A DNA stretch of 64,000 bases from Gemmatimonadota bacterium (GTDB taxonomy: Bacteria; Latescibacterota; UBA2968). Below are positions 37,722-47,224 of the stretch, piece after piece. How positions within the stretch are numbered: position 1 is the first letter of the stretch; each line of letters starts with the position of its first letter. Position numbers and translations under genes: made by a program. Under the pieces are notes generated by a model that made no database searches, was not told where the DNA came from, and saw nothing but the letters and a program-made list of their open reading frames with translations. The stretch lies in NCBI GenBank assembly GCA_002727195.1, contig PBWH01000002.1, forward strand, positions 24,524 to 88,523, in the 5' to 3' direction.

Positions 37722-39479
37722 CTACGCCTCCTCTTGCCACTGCGGCGAATAGTCTTCCTTGGCCCCATGGACGCTGTACTCATACGCATCTCGATATACC
37801 TTCGGCACCTCGGTGAAGTTCCCGTGCGGTGGCGGCGTCGGGGTGTTCCATTCGAGCGTCGTCGCGTTCCACGGGTTATCGTTCTCGACCTTCTCGCCGT
37901 TCTTGCGAGCCCAGAAGAAGTTGATGATGAAGAAAATCTGCGCCGCACCGAGCAGCCAGGCGCCCCACGAACTCATCGCTGTAAGTCCTTGGACCTGCTC
38001 CCCGTAGGCGTACTGCGTCTGGTCATAGAGCCGTCGCGACACACCGGCCATCCCAATGAAGAACATCGGCATGAACACCATGTTCATCCCCACCAGGGAG
38101 AACCAGAAGTGCAGCTTGCCGAGGGTCTCACTCATCTTCCGGCCGGTCACCTTGGGATACCAGTGATAGATCCCTGCCAGCAGGGCGAACACGGTACCAG
38201 GGGCGACCACATAGTGGAAGTGCCCGATCACGTAGTAGGTATCGTGAAGATGCAGATCCGCGCCCGTCAGACCGAGCGGCAAACCGGTCAGACCGCCGAT
38301 CGCGAACATCGGGATAAAGGCGAGGGCGAACAGCATCCGAGTGGGGAAGCGAATAGACCCGCCACTCAACGACAGCGCCAGCGCCGTCAGGATGATCACC
38401 GATGGAATCGAGATGATCATCGTCGTAGTCTGGAAGAAATTGCTCATCGCCGTCCCCATACCCGTCATGAACATGTGGTGTGCCCACACGATGAAGGACA
38501 TGAAGCCGAGGAAGACGGTTGAGAAGACAATCGTGCGGTATCCCCAGAGCGGACGACGCGTGTTGTTCGTGATGATCTCTGCCACGATCCCGAGGGCCGG
38601 GAGGATCAACACATACACCTCGGGATGGGCGAGGAACCAGAAGAGGTGCTGCCAGAGCAGCGGGCTCCCCCCACCAGCGACATCCAGCGGCTGGCCGGAA
38701 ATCACCAGACCACTCGGGAGGAAAAAACTGGATCCTGCGACGCGGTCCATCAACTGCATCACGCCGGCCGCCTCGAGCGGCGGGAAAGCGAGCAGCAGGA
38801 GGAAAGCCGTCACGAACTGTGCCCACGTGAAGAACGGAAGGCGGAAGAACGACAGTCCTTCGACCCGCAGCTGGATCGTGGTCACGATAAAGTTGACTGA
38901 ACCGAGCAGGGAGGACGTGATCAGGAAGACCATCCCGATCAGCCACCAGGTCTGCCCTGGTGGAGCGGTGTTCGCCAGCGGTGAGTAGGATGTCCAGCCG
39001 GACTGGGCCGCGCCGCCTTCGGCGAAGAAGCTAAGCAGCATGATCACACCACCGGGCAGGAACACCCAGAAACTCGCCATGTTCAGCTTCGGAAAGGACA
39101 TATCCGGCGCACCGACTTGCAGCGGCAGGATGTAGTTCCCGAACCCGCCCACCGACAGGGGCACGACGCCCAGGAATACCATGATCGTGCCGTGCATGGC
39201 ACCCAGCTGGTTGTAGAACTCGGGCACCATCACGCCACCGGGCATGTTGGCTTCGCTGAACCAGGTTCCGATGAGGGGCATCGGCTCACCCGGGTAGGCG
39301 AGCTGCCAGCGCATCATCATCATCAAACCGAACCCGAACAGCAGGAAAAACAGGGACGTCACGGCATACTGAATGCCGATCACCTTGTGATCGATCGAAA
39401 AGACGTACTTACGCCAGAACGACAGCTCTTCGTGGTGACCGTGCCCGTGATCGTCGTGATGCTCGTGTGCGACACTCAT
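37722..39479 (-). CDS. ctaD: Cytochrome c oxidase subunit I
   Basis: A 585-residue heme-copper oxidase core with twelve helices. A His-rich N-terminus (HEHHDDHGHGHH) precedes FWRKYVFSIDHKVIG. Heme a His is in QLGAMHGTIMVF, CuB and the cross-linked Tyr in FLAHPEVYVLILP (the Glu of A-type enzymes is present), CuB His pair in VWAHHMFMTGMG, and heme ligands in GHFHYVVAPGTVF. The K-channel segment that usually reads PTGxK is PSVII here, so the channel lysine is missing. Otherwise intact. It is second in the ctaCDEF operon. Confidence 0.96.
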   Translation of the reverse strand: MSVAHEHHDDHGHGHHEELSFWRKYVFSIDHKVIGIQYAVTSLFFLLFGFGLMMMMRWQLAYPGEPMPLIGTWFSEANMPGGVMVPEFYNQLGAMHGTIMVFLGVVPLSVGGFGNYILPLQVGAPDMSFPKLNMASFWVFLPGGVIMLLSFFAEGGAAQSGWTSYSPLANTAPPGQTWWLIGMVFLITSSLLGSVNFIVTTIQLRVEGLSFFRLPFFTWAQFVTAFLLLLAFPPLEAAGVMQLMDRVAGSSFFLPSGLVISGQPLDVAGGGSPLLWQHLFWFLAHPEVYVLILPALGIVAEIITNNTRRPLWGYRTIVFSTVFLGFMSFIVWAHHMFMTGMGTAMSNFFQTTTMIISIPSVIILTALALSLSGGSIRFPTRMLFALAFIPMFAIGGLTGLPLGLTGADLHLHDTYYVIGHFHYVVAPGTVFALLAGIYHWYPKVTGRKMSETLGKLHFWFSLVGMNMVFMPMFFIGMAGVSRRLYDQTQYAYGEQVQGLTAMSSWGAWLLGAAQIFFIINFFWARKNGEKVENDNPWNATTLEWNTPTPPPHGNFTEVPKVYRDAYEYSVHGAKEDYSPQWQEEA

Positions 39480-39490
39480 CTTAGGGCTCC

Positions 39491-40258
39491 TTAGAACGAG
39501 AACTCGTCTTCGCTTTCTTCGACCTGCTGCTCGGCGAGCCAGGCATCGAAATCAGCCTGCGTCTGGATGTGGATCTGGCCCCGCATCCGGTAATGGCCGA
39601 GACCGCACAACTGCGCACAAGCGATGTCGAAGCTGCCTGTCCGCGTCGTGTTGAACCAGAACGGGATCTCCTGTCCGGGGATCGCGTCCTGGGTCAGCCG
39701 AAGAACGGGCACTTTGAAGCTGTGAATGACGTCTTTGGAAGTCAGCTTGACCAGTACCGGCGTCTTTTCCGGCACGTTCAAGTTGTTGATCGAATTGAAG
39801 TCGTCTTTGCCGTTGGGGTCGTCCGGATCGAGACCGAGGAGATTCTCGGGAGTCACGAACTCAGAGGACTTGCGTCCGAAAATGCCGTCCTTACCGGGGT
39901 AATGGACGTTCCAGGCGAACTGCTCGGCCAGGACTTCAACGACGAGCGCGTCTTTCTCGTCCGGCGGTTGGGACTTGAAATCCGACCAAACAGGCATCGA
40001 GAGGCCGACCAGCAGGAACGCTTCGAAGACGACGATAAAAACCTCGAGATACTTCGAGGCCTTACCCTTGATCGGCTCGTAGCGCGCTGTCGGATTGGCT
40101 CCGGCCCGGAACCGAATTAGACAGTACATAAAAAAGATGCCCCAACCTACGAAGAGCAGCAGCATGAACACGTGAAGCACGTTGATCAACTGGTCGACTG
40201 CGTCTCCGTGCGTCGAGACATTCATCGGCAGCCAGTAGCCGTATATTTTTTCCTGCAT
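39491..40258 (-). CDS. ctaC: Cytochrome c oxidase subunit II
   Basis: A 255-residue protein with two N-terminal helices and a periplasmic cupredoxin domain. CuA ligands are intact: His in DVIHSFKVP, then CAQLCGLGHYRM (both cysteines, Glu replaced by Leu as backbone ligand, His and Met). There is no fused cytochrome c domain, so it is aa3 rather than caa3, and the donor must be separate. The multiheme cytochrome or cupredoxin-like protein upstream are candidates. It begins the oxidase gene run. Confidence 0.95.
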   Translation of the reverse strand: MQEKIYGYWLPMNVSTHGDAVDQLINVLHVFMLLLFVGWGIFFMYCLIRFRAGANPTARYEPIKGKASKYLEVFIVVFEAFLLVGLSMPVWSDFKSQPPDEKDALVVEVLAEQFAWNVHYPGKDGIFGRKSSEFVTPENLLGLDPDDPNGKDDFNSINNLNVPEKTPVLVKLTSKDVIHSFKVPVLRLTQDAIPGQEIPFWFNTTRTGSFDIACAQLCGLGHYRMRGQIHIQTQADFDAWLAEQQVEESEDEFSF

Positions 40259-40300
40259 ACGAGCCCCTCCCTAGAAAGCCCCTGCAGCGAAAAGAAGTCG

Positions 40301-40323
40301 AGCCGCCGGGCATTCCGGCGGCT
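40301..40323 (-). terminator. Hairpin between the cupredoxin-like gene and ctaC
   Basis: A perfect 9-bp stem AGCCGCCGG/CCGGCGGCT with a 5-nt loop, about 15 nt past the cupredoxin-like stop. On the minus strand it is followed by a loosely T-rich CGACTTCTTTT. It may attenuate rather than fully separate the bc and oxidase genes. Confidence 0.55.
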
Positions 40324-40338
40324 TGACGTTCCGGGGTC

Positions 40339-41049
40339 CTAGTTCCGTTTCAGATCCGCAAGACCGTAGGTGAAGTCAGCCGTAGCCGCGCCATCGGCGA
40401 CGGTCACCTCGACCGACTTGCTTCCGAACACCTCGTGCCAGGCGGTTACGGTGTAGGAGCCGGCCGGCACGCCCTTGAGCGTGAAGGCGCCCGTGCCATC
40501 ACTTACCCCGTAGAACGGGTGTGATGTCACGCCGATGTGCGCCGACATCCACGGGTGGACATCACACTTCACCGGGATCATCACCTCGGGCTTCTCGAGC
40601 GAAATCTCTTTCACCTTCATGAACTTCGGCATCGCCAGGTTGAACTCCTTGTTCACTTTCGGCTTCGGGTGAACGTTGTGGAGCGTGCCATCGTTGTTGA
40701 GCACCTTGATCTTCTGGCCAGCCATCACACCCATGATCTTGGGCGTGTAGATGCAGCCGGCCTGATCCAGCACTGCCGGCTCAGCCGGCGTATCGAAGCT
40801 CTTGCCCTCGAGGCCCTTGCTGACGTAGACAAACACATTCAGCAAGGTGTTGTTGTCGTTGACCACGACCTTGTCACTCAGAACTTTGCCCGTGTGCTTC
40901 GACGCGCACACCGGATCCGCCTGCATCTTGAGTTCCTTGCGACCGGGGACCTTGCCGTCCCAAGAGATCGTGCCGCTGACATCGCCGGCATAGGCGGAAC
41001 CCGACGCGATCAAAGCGGCGGCAACCACTGCGATTGATTTGCGAATCAT
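40339..41049 (-). CDS. Periplasmic cupredoxin-like protein
   Basis: A 236-residue secreted protein. Signal peptide MIRKSIAVVAAALIASGSAYA is cut before GDVSG. The middle has a plastocyanin-like copper pattern: LHNVH (His124/His127), then VKCDVHPWMSAH with Cys162, His165 and Met168, the CxxHxxM spacing of type 1 copper sites. The C-terminal part (about 178-230, GAFTLKGVPAGSYTVTAWHEVFG) looks like a carboxypeptidase-regulatory beta domain. Copper binding is predicted only. Located between the bc-type complex and the oxidase, it is a natural candidate electron shuttle. AAGGAG precedes ATG 41049. Confidence 0.8.
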   Translation of the reverse strand: MIRKSIAVVAAALIASGSAYAGDVSGTISWDGKVPGRKELKMQADPVCASKHTGKVLSDKVVVNDNNTLLNVFVYVSKGLEGKSFDTPAEPAVLDQAGCIYTPKIMGVMAGQKIKVLNNDGTLHNVHPKPKVNKEFNLAMPKFMKVKEISLEKPEVMIPVKCDVHPWMSAHIGVTSHPFYGVSDGTGAFTLKGVPAGSYTVTAWHEVFGSKSVEVTVADGAATADFTYGLADLKRN

Positions 41050-41154
41050 ACTACACTCCTTGCAATGAACGACGAGGGTCACTCGCGTTATTGGTTTCCC
41101 GGCGCATCCCTCCACCACCCGTCTCTGGGTGGATGCAACCTGGCAGATTCTCTG

Positions 41155-44100
41155 TTATCTCTGGCTCAACCGAACGTTCTGGTGGAGCCCGAAGATGATA
41201 TAGTCGTTGATGGCCTGGATCACGGAATCCGTGTTCGCCTGCATCACGCCGTATTCGGGTGTCGTTCCCTCCGCCGGCGGCAGATAACGAGCCATATTGT
41301 CCGGCAGGTAGGTCAGGGCATCTCCGAAGAAGGTCGGCATCTTGGTGCCCGGAGCCAGCTGCTGCGGATCCCACAGCCACTTCGCCATCCAATCCGGCTT
41401 CAGACGCTCACGCGCCATCTTCAGGTCGGGGGCGTAACTTGCCGGATCACCCTTCGGCTTGATGTCGCCCTGCTGGTGGCAGGTCCAGCAGTTGTAGATA
41501 TCCGCGCTGAACAGCATCTCGCCGGCACGGATCCCCTTCGAATCCAGCGTTTTCTCGACCACCGTCTGATACGGGAACTGCTGCTCGTCCAGACGGGCGA
41601 AATAGGTGGTCAGGTCGGTCGCTTCACCGTCCGAGAACCCGAAGCTCGGCATCCGGACATCCAGCCACGGACGGACCGGCCCGACATTCTTGAAGAACTT
41701 GAACATCCAGTCAGGCTGCACCTTAGCACCCTGACCGTGAAGGTTCGGCGGGAGGAACCCAATGGCACCGGCTTCATCCTGGCCGTCGGCCACGTAGCTC
41801 GCTACGAGTTGATCGCGTAACGCGCCTCCTTCATTTTCAACGATGTGACACCCCTGACAGTTCCGCTCATATACGACTTTCCGACCCTTCTCGATCTCGA
41901 TCTCGGACGGCGAAAGGTGACGCAGGCCGCCCGGTTCGATGAATGTCTTCGACATGCTCAGCAGCGCCAGCGTAACCGAATGCGCATCCGCATCGGACAG
42001 GGCGAAGTTGGGCATTCGGAGCTTGTCCGCGAACTGTTTGACCTTACCTTCGTCAAACACCCGCGGGTGCTTCAGCTTCGTGAAGAACCAGTCGTGACGC
42101 GTTTTCGGGATATTCATCGGGTTGAGCCCGAAATCCAGCTTCCCGACATCCTTACTGCCCTGTAACGTCAGCTCCGTGCCAATCGGGGTTGCGTCCTCGA
42201 ACCCGGGAATCGCGTGGCAGCCGAAGCAGCCCTGTCTCAGGATCATCCGCTCGCCAACAAACAGGTCCTTGGCCTTGGCCGACATCTGCGCCAGGCTGTC
42301 CTGGGCGACCAGGACGGGCATCCGTGCCTTCAGGAAGTCGAGGGCGAGATCATCACGCACTTTGGTGTCGATCGATGCCGGACGACGGTTCTCGAAGTCC
42401 TGGTTTCGCAGCCCCATCAGATACGCCGTGATGTCCGCGGCTTCCTGGTCCGTCAGGCGCAGGTCGGGCATCAACGTCTCGGGGTAGTAGGCCGTCGGAT
42501 CCTTGACCCACTCGTAGAGCCACCCGGCCGTCATCTTGCTGCCGACATCGTTCAGGTTGGGCCCAAAGTTGCGCAGATCGTATTGCTGGCCGTAGTCGTC
42601 GCCATCGCCCACCACGTGGCAGGCCTTACACCCCGTCTTCTCCACGAGGCTCTGTCCCCGAGCAGCGTCGCCGGCCGGCGGGTCCGGGTAGGAGATGGTT
42701 TCGGAATGGTGGAGCAGATACTCCGTAATCCCGTGGATGGCCACCGTGCTGATGGCGCGGCTCTCGGGCGAGTTCACGTTCTGGAGGTCGAAGATCTTGG
42801 GCATCTTCGTCGTCGGGCGGAAGCCACGCGGATCCCGGATCCACTTCTGCATCCACGGACCGTCCAGCTTTGCACTCACCCGGCTGAGGTCGGGACCGAC
42901 CTTACGCAGATCCAGGTATCCCTGGATCTTGTGGCACCCAGCGCACCCGAGCGTCTTGACCAAATGGACACCACGGTTGAGATCGTCCGCTTTGGGCACA
43001 TCGACGACACCTTGGTGACAGGACGAGCAGGACTGCTCGATATACCGGGACGGATACATCGGGTAATCCCAGTGATGCATCTTGTGGTAGTGGTAGAGCC
43101 GTTCCCACCGCGCCTTCTCTTCCTGATCGCTCGGTGTGTGGGCGGCATTGTTGAACGTCACACCGCGGTCGCGCCCGACGTGGCAACTGGTGCAACCTGT
43201 CACGTCGATCGGGTGGGGCGATCCGCTCGTCATGAACAGATCCAGATCCGGATGCGAAGCGAGTACCTTCGTCATCCCGATCCGCTCGTCCTCCTCATAG
43301 GTGTCAGCCATATAGCTGGCGAGCGCCTCGTTCTCGAACGTCGCGGTTTCCCAGTCGATCTCATATCCCTTGCGGTCGATGTTCACGTGGCACGTGTTAC
43401 ACCGGTCGACCTTGGGGACGGTGATGAAGTTGATGTCGTTCTTGAGGTCGCCGAGGACGATCTGCCGGATCTTGACCGTTGGGGAGATGAAGTCCAGCAT
43501 CGGCATGTTCCGGAACTCGTTCTCGAAGATCGGCAACAATCCCTGGAGCCTGCGCTCCAGCAGGGCCGTCTCTTTCAGCAAAACAGCCTTCTGACCCTCG
43601 AGTTCCGCCCGGCGGCCCTCGATCTCCTCAAGCTTCGCGTTCGCCGCGGCCTGCCTCTTCTCGACCTCCTCCTTAATTAGGCGCATCTCGGCCATGCGCT
43701 TTTCCATATCCAGGAGGGTCTGTTTCTTTTCCGCCGTCTCGTCGCTGTGCCCTGAGTGCTGGGCCTCCTCGAACTCGTACTTCACAACGTCATACTCGGC
43801 CTTTTCGAACTTGAGGTTCTGGTCGGCGATGTAGAATTCGCCGCGAATGACCTCGAGCTCCGCCAGGACGGGCTGACGCTCCGCGTCGCGCGCAGAGATC
43901 GCTTCCTCGACATCAGCGGCTTCCTTCTCGATGGCTTCGAGTTGGTTCTTGTCGACCGCCTCGTTTGCCGCCGTCAGTTCGACCTCGGTCTTGTGCTGAT
44001 CCAGCCGCATGGCCTCACGCTGGAAATACTTCCACTCGCGATCGTAGTCTGCCCAGATCATCCATACGACCGAGATCGCGAGGGCGACGCTCGACAGCGC

Positions 44101-44166
44101 AAAGACGACGTTCATCTTGTCGACGTTGTAGACGAAGTCGACAAAGCCACGCTTGTCACTGTTCAT
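41155..44166 (-). CDS. Coiled-coil membrane cytochrome c with eight CXXCH motifs
   Basis: A 1003-residue protein. One N-terminal helix (about 19-39) is followed by about 170 residues of coiled coil (45-212, very rich in Glu, Ala, Lys and Arg). Eight heme-binding motifs follow: 256 (CNTCH), 325 (CTSCH), 380 (CSSCH), 408 (CAGCH), 513 (CKACH), 647 (CFGCH), 770 (CQGCH) and 893 (CWTCH). Five MP-type motifs (TKMPKIF, TLMPDLR, LRMPNFA, VRMPSFG, TKMPTFF) supply likely axial methionines. It lies between cytochrome b and the cupredoxin-like gene, so it should replace cytochrome c1 and pass electrons on toward the oxidase. The long coiled coil is unusual. Confidence 0.93.
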   Translation of the reverse strand: MNSDKRGFVDFVYNVDKMNVVFALSSVALAISVVWMIWADYDREWKYFQREAMRLDQHKTEVELTAANEAVDKNQLEAIEKEAADVEEAISARDAERQPVLAELEVIRGEFYIADQNLKFEKAEYDVVKYEFEEAQHSGHSDETAEKKQTLLDMEKRMAEMRLIKEEVEKRQAAANAKLEEIEGRRAELEGQKAVLLKETALLERRLQGLLPIFENEFRNMPMLDFISPTVKIRQIVLGDLKNDINFITVPKVDRCNTCHVNIDRKGYEIDWETATFENEALASYMADTYEEDERIGMTKVLASHPDLDLFMTSGSPHPIDVTGCTSCHVGRDRGVTFNNAAHTPSDQEEKARWERLYHYHKMHHWDYPMYPSRYIEQSCSSCHQGVVDVPKADDLNRGVHLVKTLGCAGCHKIQGYLDLRKVGPDLSRVSAKLDGPWMQKWIRDPRGFRPTTKMPKIFDLQNVNSPESRAISTVAIHGITEYLLHHSETISYPDPPAGDAARGQSLVEKTGCKACHVVGDGDDYGQQYDLRNFGPNLNDVGSKMTAGWLYEWVKDPTAYYPETLMPDLRLTDQEAADITAYLMGLRNQDFENRRPASIDTKVRDDLALDFLKARMPVLVAQDSLAQMSAKAKDLFVGERMILRQGCFGCHAIPGFEDATPIGTELTLQGSKDVGKLDFGLNPMNIPKTRHDWFFTKLKHPRVFDEGKVKQFADKLRMPNFALSDADAHSVTLALLSMSKTFIEPGGLRHLSPSEIEIEKGRKVVYERNCQGCHIVENEGGALRDQLVASYVADGQDEAGAIGFLPPNLHGQGAKVQPDWMFKFFKNVGPVRPWLDVRMPSFGFSDGEATDLTTYFARLDEQQFPYQTVVEKTLDSKGIRAGEMLFSADIYNCWTCHQQGDIKPKGDPASYAPDLKMARERLKPDWMAKWLWDPQQLAPGTKMPTFFGDALTYLPDNMARYLPPAEGTTPEYGVMQANTDSVIQAINDYIIFGLHQNVRLSQR

Positions 44167-44201
44167 CAGAACTACTCCAAGTGTGAGACATCAGGCAACG
44201 G

Positions 44202-45278
44202 CTAGATATTGAAGAAGTACTCCGGGATCGCCACGAGATATTTCAGGTTGAAGAACCAGCGCAACAGCATCTTGGCCGGCAGCGACAACATGAATAGGAA
44301 GAAAACGACCATCACACTGTAACGGGCGAATCCGAGCTGTTTATAGAAATCTTTGAAAAACGTCCGGGCAAGCAAGGGGGGAGGGATCAGGAAAAACGCC
44401 CCCACGATCAGGAATCCCCATATCTCTCTGGTCAGCCAGAATTGTGGCAATCCTGTCCCCATCCACTTCACATAGATGAACTCAGACAGGTTCACGTTCA
44501 CAAGGGCTTCCAGCTTGTGGCTGTCCCAGTACTCATAAGGGCCGTAGAAGTTCCAGTTCGGTCCGCGGAGGAAGGTTCCGATGATGATCAGAACAACCCA
44601 CAGCACGATGAAACCGAACAGGAAGATGGTGATGGCGAAGGGACGTTCTTTCAGCGTGTAGTAGCCCGACCCCTTGGTGTTCCGGTCCATATAAGGAATG
44701 GCCATCAGCCCGACGATGACGAGTGTGGGCAGGACAACCCCGGCGATCCAGGGATCGTAATACACGAGCATCTCCTGCAGACCCAGGAAATACCACGGCG
44801 CTTTGGACGGGTTCGGTGTTTTGGCGGGGTTGGCCGGCTCCTCGAGCGGCGCGTGGATCAGGATCGACCAGAGCAGCAGTCCGACGGTCATCAGGACCAG
44901 ACAGATCAGCTCGGCATAGACCAGGTGCGGCCACGTAAGGACCTTTTCCTGATACTCCGCTTTCTCTCTGGGTTCGCCACCGGCCTCGATCAGCTCATCA
45001 TTCTCGTGCGCCTGCTTCAGGCTCAGCCACATAAAGAACCCGACGAACACGAACAGCAGGACGATCGGGACGTTGTCAGGTTTGGTGACGATGATCCGGA
45101 AGTTGGGATCCTGAAAGCTTGCCACGAAGAACACGACAAAGCCGACCAGATAGATGATGCCCGCCTTGGTGGTCCACAGGAACCTCATCTTCAGGCAGAA
45201 CAGACAGAACAGCGTCGACAGAGCGAACAGGATCTCCGGCGATGATAGCCAGTTAATCGCTTCCTTTACGACTTCCAT
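44202..45278 (-). CDS. Cytochrome b C-terminal (subunit IV-like) protein
   Basis: A 358-residue membrane protein with about eight helices, the second half of a split cytochrome b. KAPWYFLGLQEMLVYYDPWIAG corresponds to the Qo-site PEWY-type region of cytochrome b/subunit IV, although the Glu is not in its usual place (APWY instead of PEWY). It is longer than b6f subunit IV (about 160 residues) because of three extra N-terminal helices and a longer tail. Immediately upstream is the b6-like half, downstream the octaheme-type cytochrome. Confidence 0.9.
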   Translation of the reverse strand: MEVVKEAINWLSSPEILFALSTLFCLFCLKMRFLWTTKAGIIYLVGFVVFFVASFQDPNFRIIVTKPDNVPIVLLFVFVGFFMWLSLKQAHENDELIEAGGEPREKAEYQEKVLTWPHLVYAELICLVLMTVGLLLWSILIHAPLEEPANPAKTPNPSKAPWYFLGLQEMLVYYDPWIAGVVLPTLVIVGLMAIPYMDRNTKGSGYYTLKERPFAITIFLFGFIVLWVVLIIIGTFLRGPNWNFYGPYEYWDSHKLEALVNVNLSEFIYVKWMGTGLPQFWLTREIWGFLIVGAFFLIPPPLLARTFFKDFYKQLGFARYSVMVVFFLFMLSLPAKMLLRWFFNLKYLVAIPEYFFNI

Positions 45279-45309
45279 TTACCCTCCCGTAGAACGGGTC
45301 AGGGCCGAC

Positions 45310-46095
45310 TTACATCGGCCCTGAAATGCCGCCGTCCTTGCGGACGCGCCAGAAGTGAACGGCCATCAGAATCGCCGCAACAAACGGAATCGCCAGACAG
45401 TGGAGCACGTAGAACCGCAACAACGTACCTTCGCCGACGAACCGTCCAGCGAGAAGACCGAATCGGGCATCGTCGCCCGCGTGCACCAAGGCAACTTCAC
45501 CGATTTTGAGGAATGACGCCCCCGGTCCCTCGTGCCCGAGGAAAGGCGTTGCTCGAGCCATGTTCGAACCGACCGTGATCGCCCAGATGGCCAGTTGATC
45601 CCAGGGCAACAGATACCCTGTGAAGCTCAGCAGCAGTGTCAGCAGAAGTAGGATCACTCCGATTGCCCAGTTGAACTCACGCGGCGGCTTATAGGACCCG
45701 GTCATAAAGACGCGGAGCATGTGAAGCCAGACGGTAATGATCATCAGGTGGGCGCCCCACCGATGGATCTCGCGCATAATCCCGAGCGGAACCTGCTCGC
45801 CAAGATCGATGATATCGGTGTAGGCATACTCGAGAGTCGGCCGGTAGTAGAACATAAGCATAATGCCGGTCACGACCTCGACCATAAAGATGAAGAAAGT
45901 GAGACCTCCCATACACCAAGTATACCGCACCCGGATACCCGACTTGGGCGTCCGCACGGGGTGAAGATGGAGGAACACGTTCGTCAGGACCACCTGTGCG
46001 CGGCCGCGCTCATCCCTCGGGATATCGTGCCGGAAAATCGACTTCCAGATCTGGCTCTTTTTGACCGATTCCATCAGGTCGGACGTCTTCGGCAT
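45310..46095 (-). CDS. Cytochrome b N-terminal (b6-like) protein
   Basis: A 261-residue membrane protein with four core helices. Heme b ligands are in EIHRWGAHLMIITVWLHMLR and in VLHCLAIPFVAAILMAVHFW. The conserved LLSFTGYLLPWDQLAIWA follows the third helix region. An N-terminal cytoplasmic stretch contains HPVRTPKSGIRVRYTW. It resembles cytochrome b6 of b6f/bc hybrid complexes and, with the separate subunit IV-like gene, forms the quinol-oxidising core with the Rieske protein. Confidence 0.93.
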   Translation of the reverse strand: MPKTSDLMESVKKSQIWKSIFRHDIPRDERGRAQVVLTNVFLHLHPVRTPKSGIRVRYTWCMGGLTFFIFMVEVVTGIMLMFYYRPTLEYAYTDIIDLGEQVPLGIMREIHRWGAHLMIITVWLHMLRVFMTGSYKPPREFNWAIGVILLLLTLLLSFTGYLLPWDQLAIWAITVGSNMARATPFLGHEGPGASFLKIGEVALVHAGDDARFGLLAGRFVGEGTLLRFYVLHCLAIPFVAAILMAVHFWRVRKDGGISGPM

Positions 46096-46130
46096 GCCTT
46101 GCTCCGCTGAGTGTTTCTAATTCGCGTTGA

Positions 46131-46934
46131 CTAAATGACTTTCATAAAGGACTCGGGATTCTCCCACTGTCCTTTTTCCCACTGATACTTCTGAGTCTTG
46201 TCGACCAGGATTTGCCCGTCCTCAGCCAGCACGATCCGCACGCGTTCCAGCGGGCGTGGCGCCGGGCCCTCAAAGTGAATCCCTGTCGAATAGAACCCAC
46301 TACCGTGACACGGACACTTGAACTTGGCTTCACCGGCCAGCCAGTTGGGCGTGCAACCCAGATGTGTGCACACAGACAGGAGCGCGTAAATCTGGTTGCG
46401 CTCCTTGACGATCCAGACGGAGAACTTGTCCTTCCACCGCTCGTCCACACCGATGTCGTAATCCTCGGGGAAACCGATCTTGAACGACTGGGGCGGCTCG
46501 AACAGAACATTCGGGAAAAGGAACCTGCCGAAAGCCGCGAGAGCGGCCGCCGAAGCACCGGCAAATGACAGCCATGCCAGCGTCAGCCAGGTAAAAAATC
46601 CACGACGCGTCGTAATCCCACCCTCGACGACCGGAACGATGCGATCGGGTCCGGGCCGAATCGCCGGCGGTGCCGGGGTCGTCTGAACCACGATCTGCGT
46701 CTCGCCACCGCCTTCGCCGGTCAACGCGCGGGCTGCGGCAGCCCGATCGGAAGCCGACTTCTCGGCTGGGGCCGCAGCAGCAGTAGGCGCATCCCCTCCA
46801 CCCTCGGCAGGTGCCGCTGCTGGCGCGTCGCCACCACCACCTTTGGCGGCTCGAACTGCAGCAGCCTTGGACTTCGCCCGCTCGACGCGGTCGGCGATTT
46901 CGTCAAACTGTGATAGATCGATTTCTTCAGACAT
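46131..46934 (-). CDS. Rieske [2Fe-2S] protein with N-terminal shared module
   Basis: A 267-residue Rieske subunit. Residues 1-31 (EIDLSQFDEIADRV then ERAKSKAAAVRAAK) form a charged helix almost identical to the N-terminus of the ferredoxin encoded at 48334. An Ala/Gly/Pro-rich linker (about 32-95) follows. TTRRGFF at 108-114 is a twin-arginine signal, followed by a membrane helix to about 137. Cluster ligands are CTHLGC (189-194) and CPCHGSG (207-213). ATG 46934 was chosen over GTG 46943. It is the first gene of the bc-type operon. Confidence 0.94.
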   Translation of the reverse strand: MSEEIDLSQFDEIADRVERAKSKAAAVRAAKGGGGDAPAAAPAEGGGDAPTAAAAPAEKSASDRAAAARALTGEGGGETQIVVQTTPAPPAIRPGPDRIVPVVEGGITTRRGFFTWLTLAWLSFAGASAAALAAFGRFLFPNVLFEPPQSFKIGFPEDYDIGVDERWKDKFSVWIVKERNQIYALLSVCTHLGCTPNWLAGEAKFKCPCHGSGFYSTGIHFEGPAPRPLERVRIVLAEDGQILVDKTQKYQWEKGQWENPESFMKVI

Positions 46935-47156
46935 CGAGAACACTCCGATTCGTCGGTTTCCGGAAACCGGCGATGATCACGAACAGGACTAGGGAGTCAG
47001 CGAATTCGTTCGGGGGAGGGCCGTAAACGCAAGAAAAACGGCTCGGGTAGAGCCGGAATCAAGGCGCCGAGCATCTGTCCCTCTCATATCGGTCAACGAG
47101 ATGGAAGGTGTTGTAAACCCGATAGTTGGCAAGTTTCTTAAACCCGACGCGCGCGA

Positions 47157-47185
47157 AATATATCCCAAGAAAAATGCCATGTCAA
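47157..47185 (-). promoter_or_regulatory. Promoter of the Rieske-cytochrome b operon
   Basis: TTGACA (47180-47185), exactly 17 bp, TATATT (47157-47162) on the minus strand. It implies a leader of about 215 nt before the Rieske ATG. I see no gene in that leader (46935-47150). Confidence 0.75.
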
Positions 47186-47224
47186 GCTGAAAGCCGGCGA
47201 GTTTAAAGGGTTTTAGGACCCGGA

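Noticed and set aside
37356-38522. 388-residue open frame on the plus strand
   Set aside because: Antisense to oxidase subunits I and III; His/Arg-rich shadow.
42214-43680. 488-residue open frame on the plus strand
   Set aside because: Antisense to the multiheme cytochrome, which has eight CXXCH motifs; no recognisable content.
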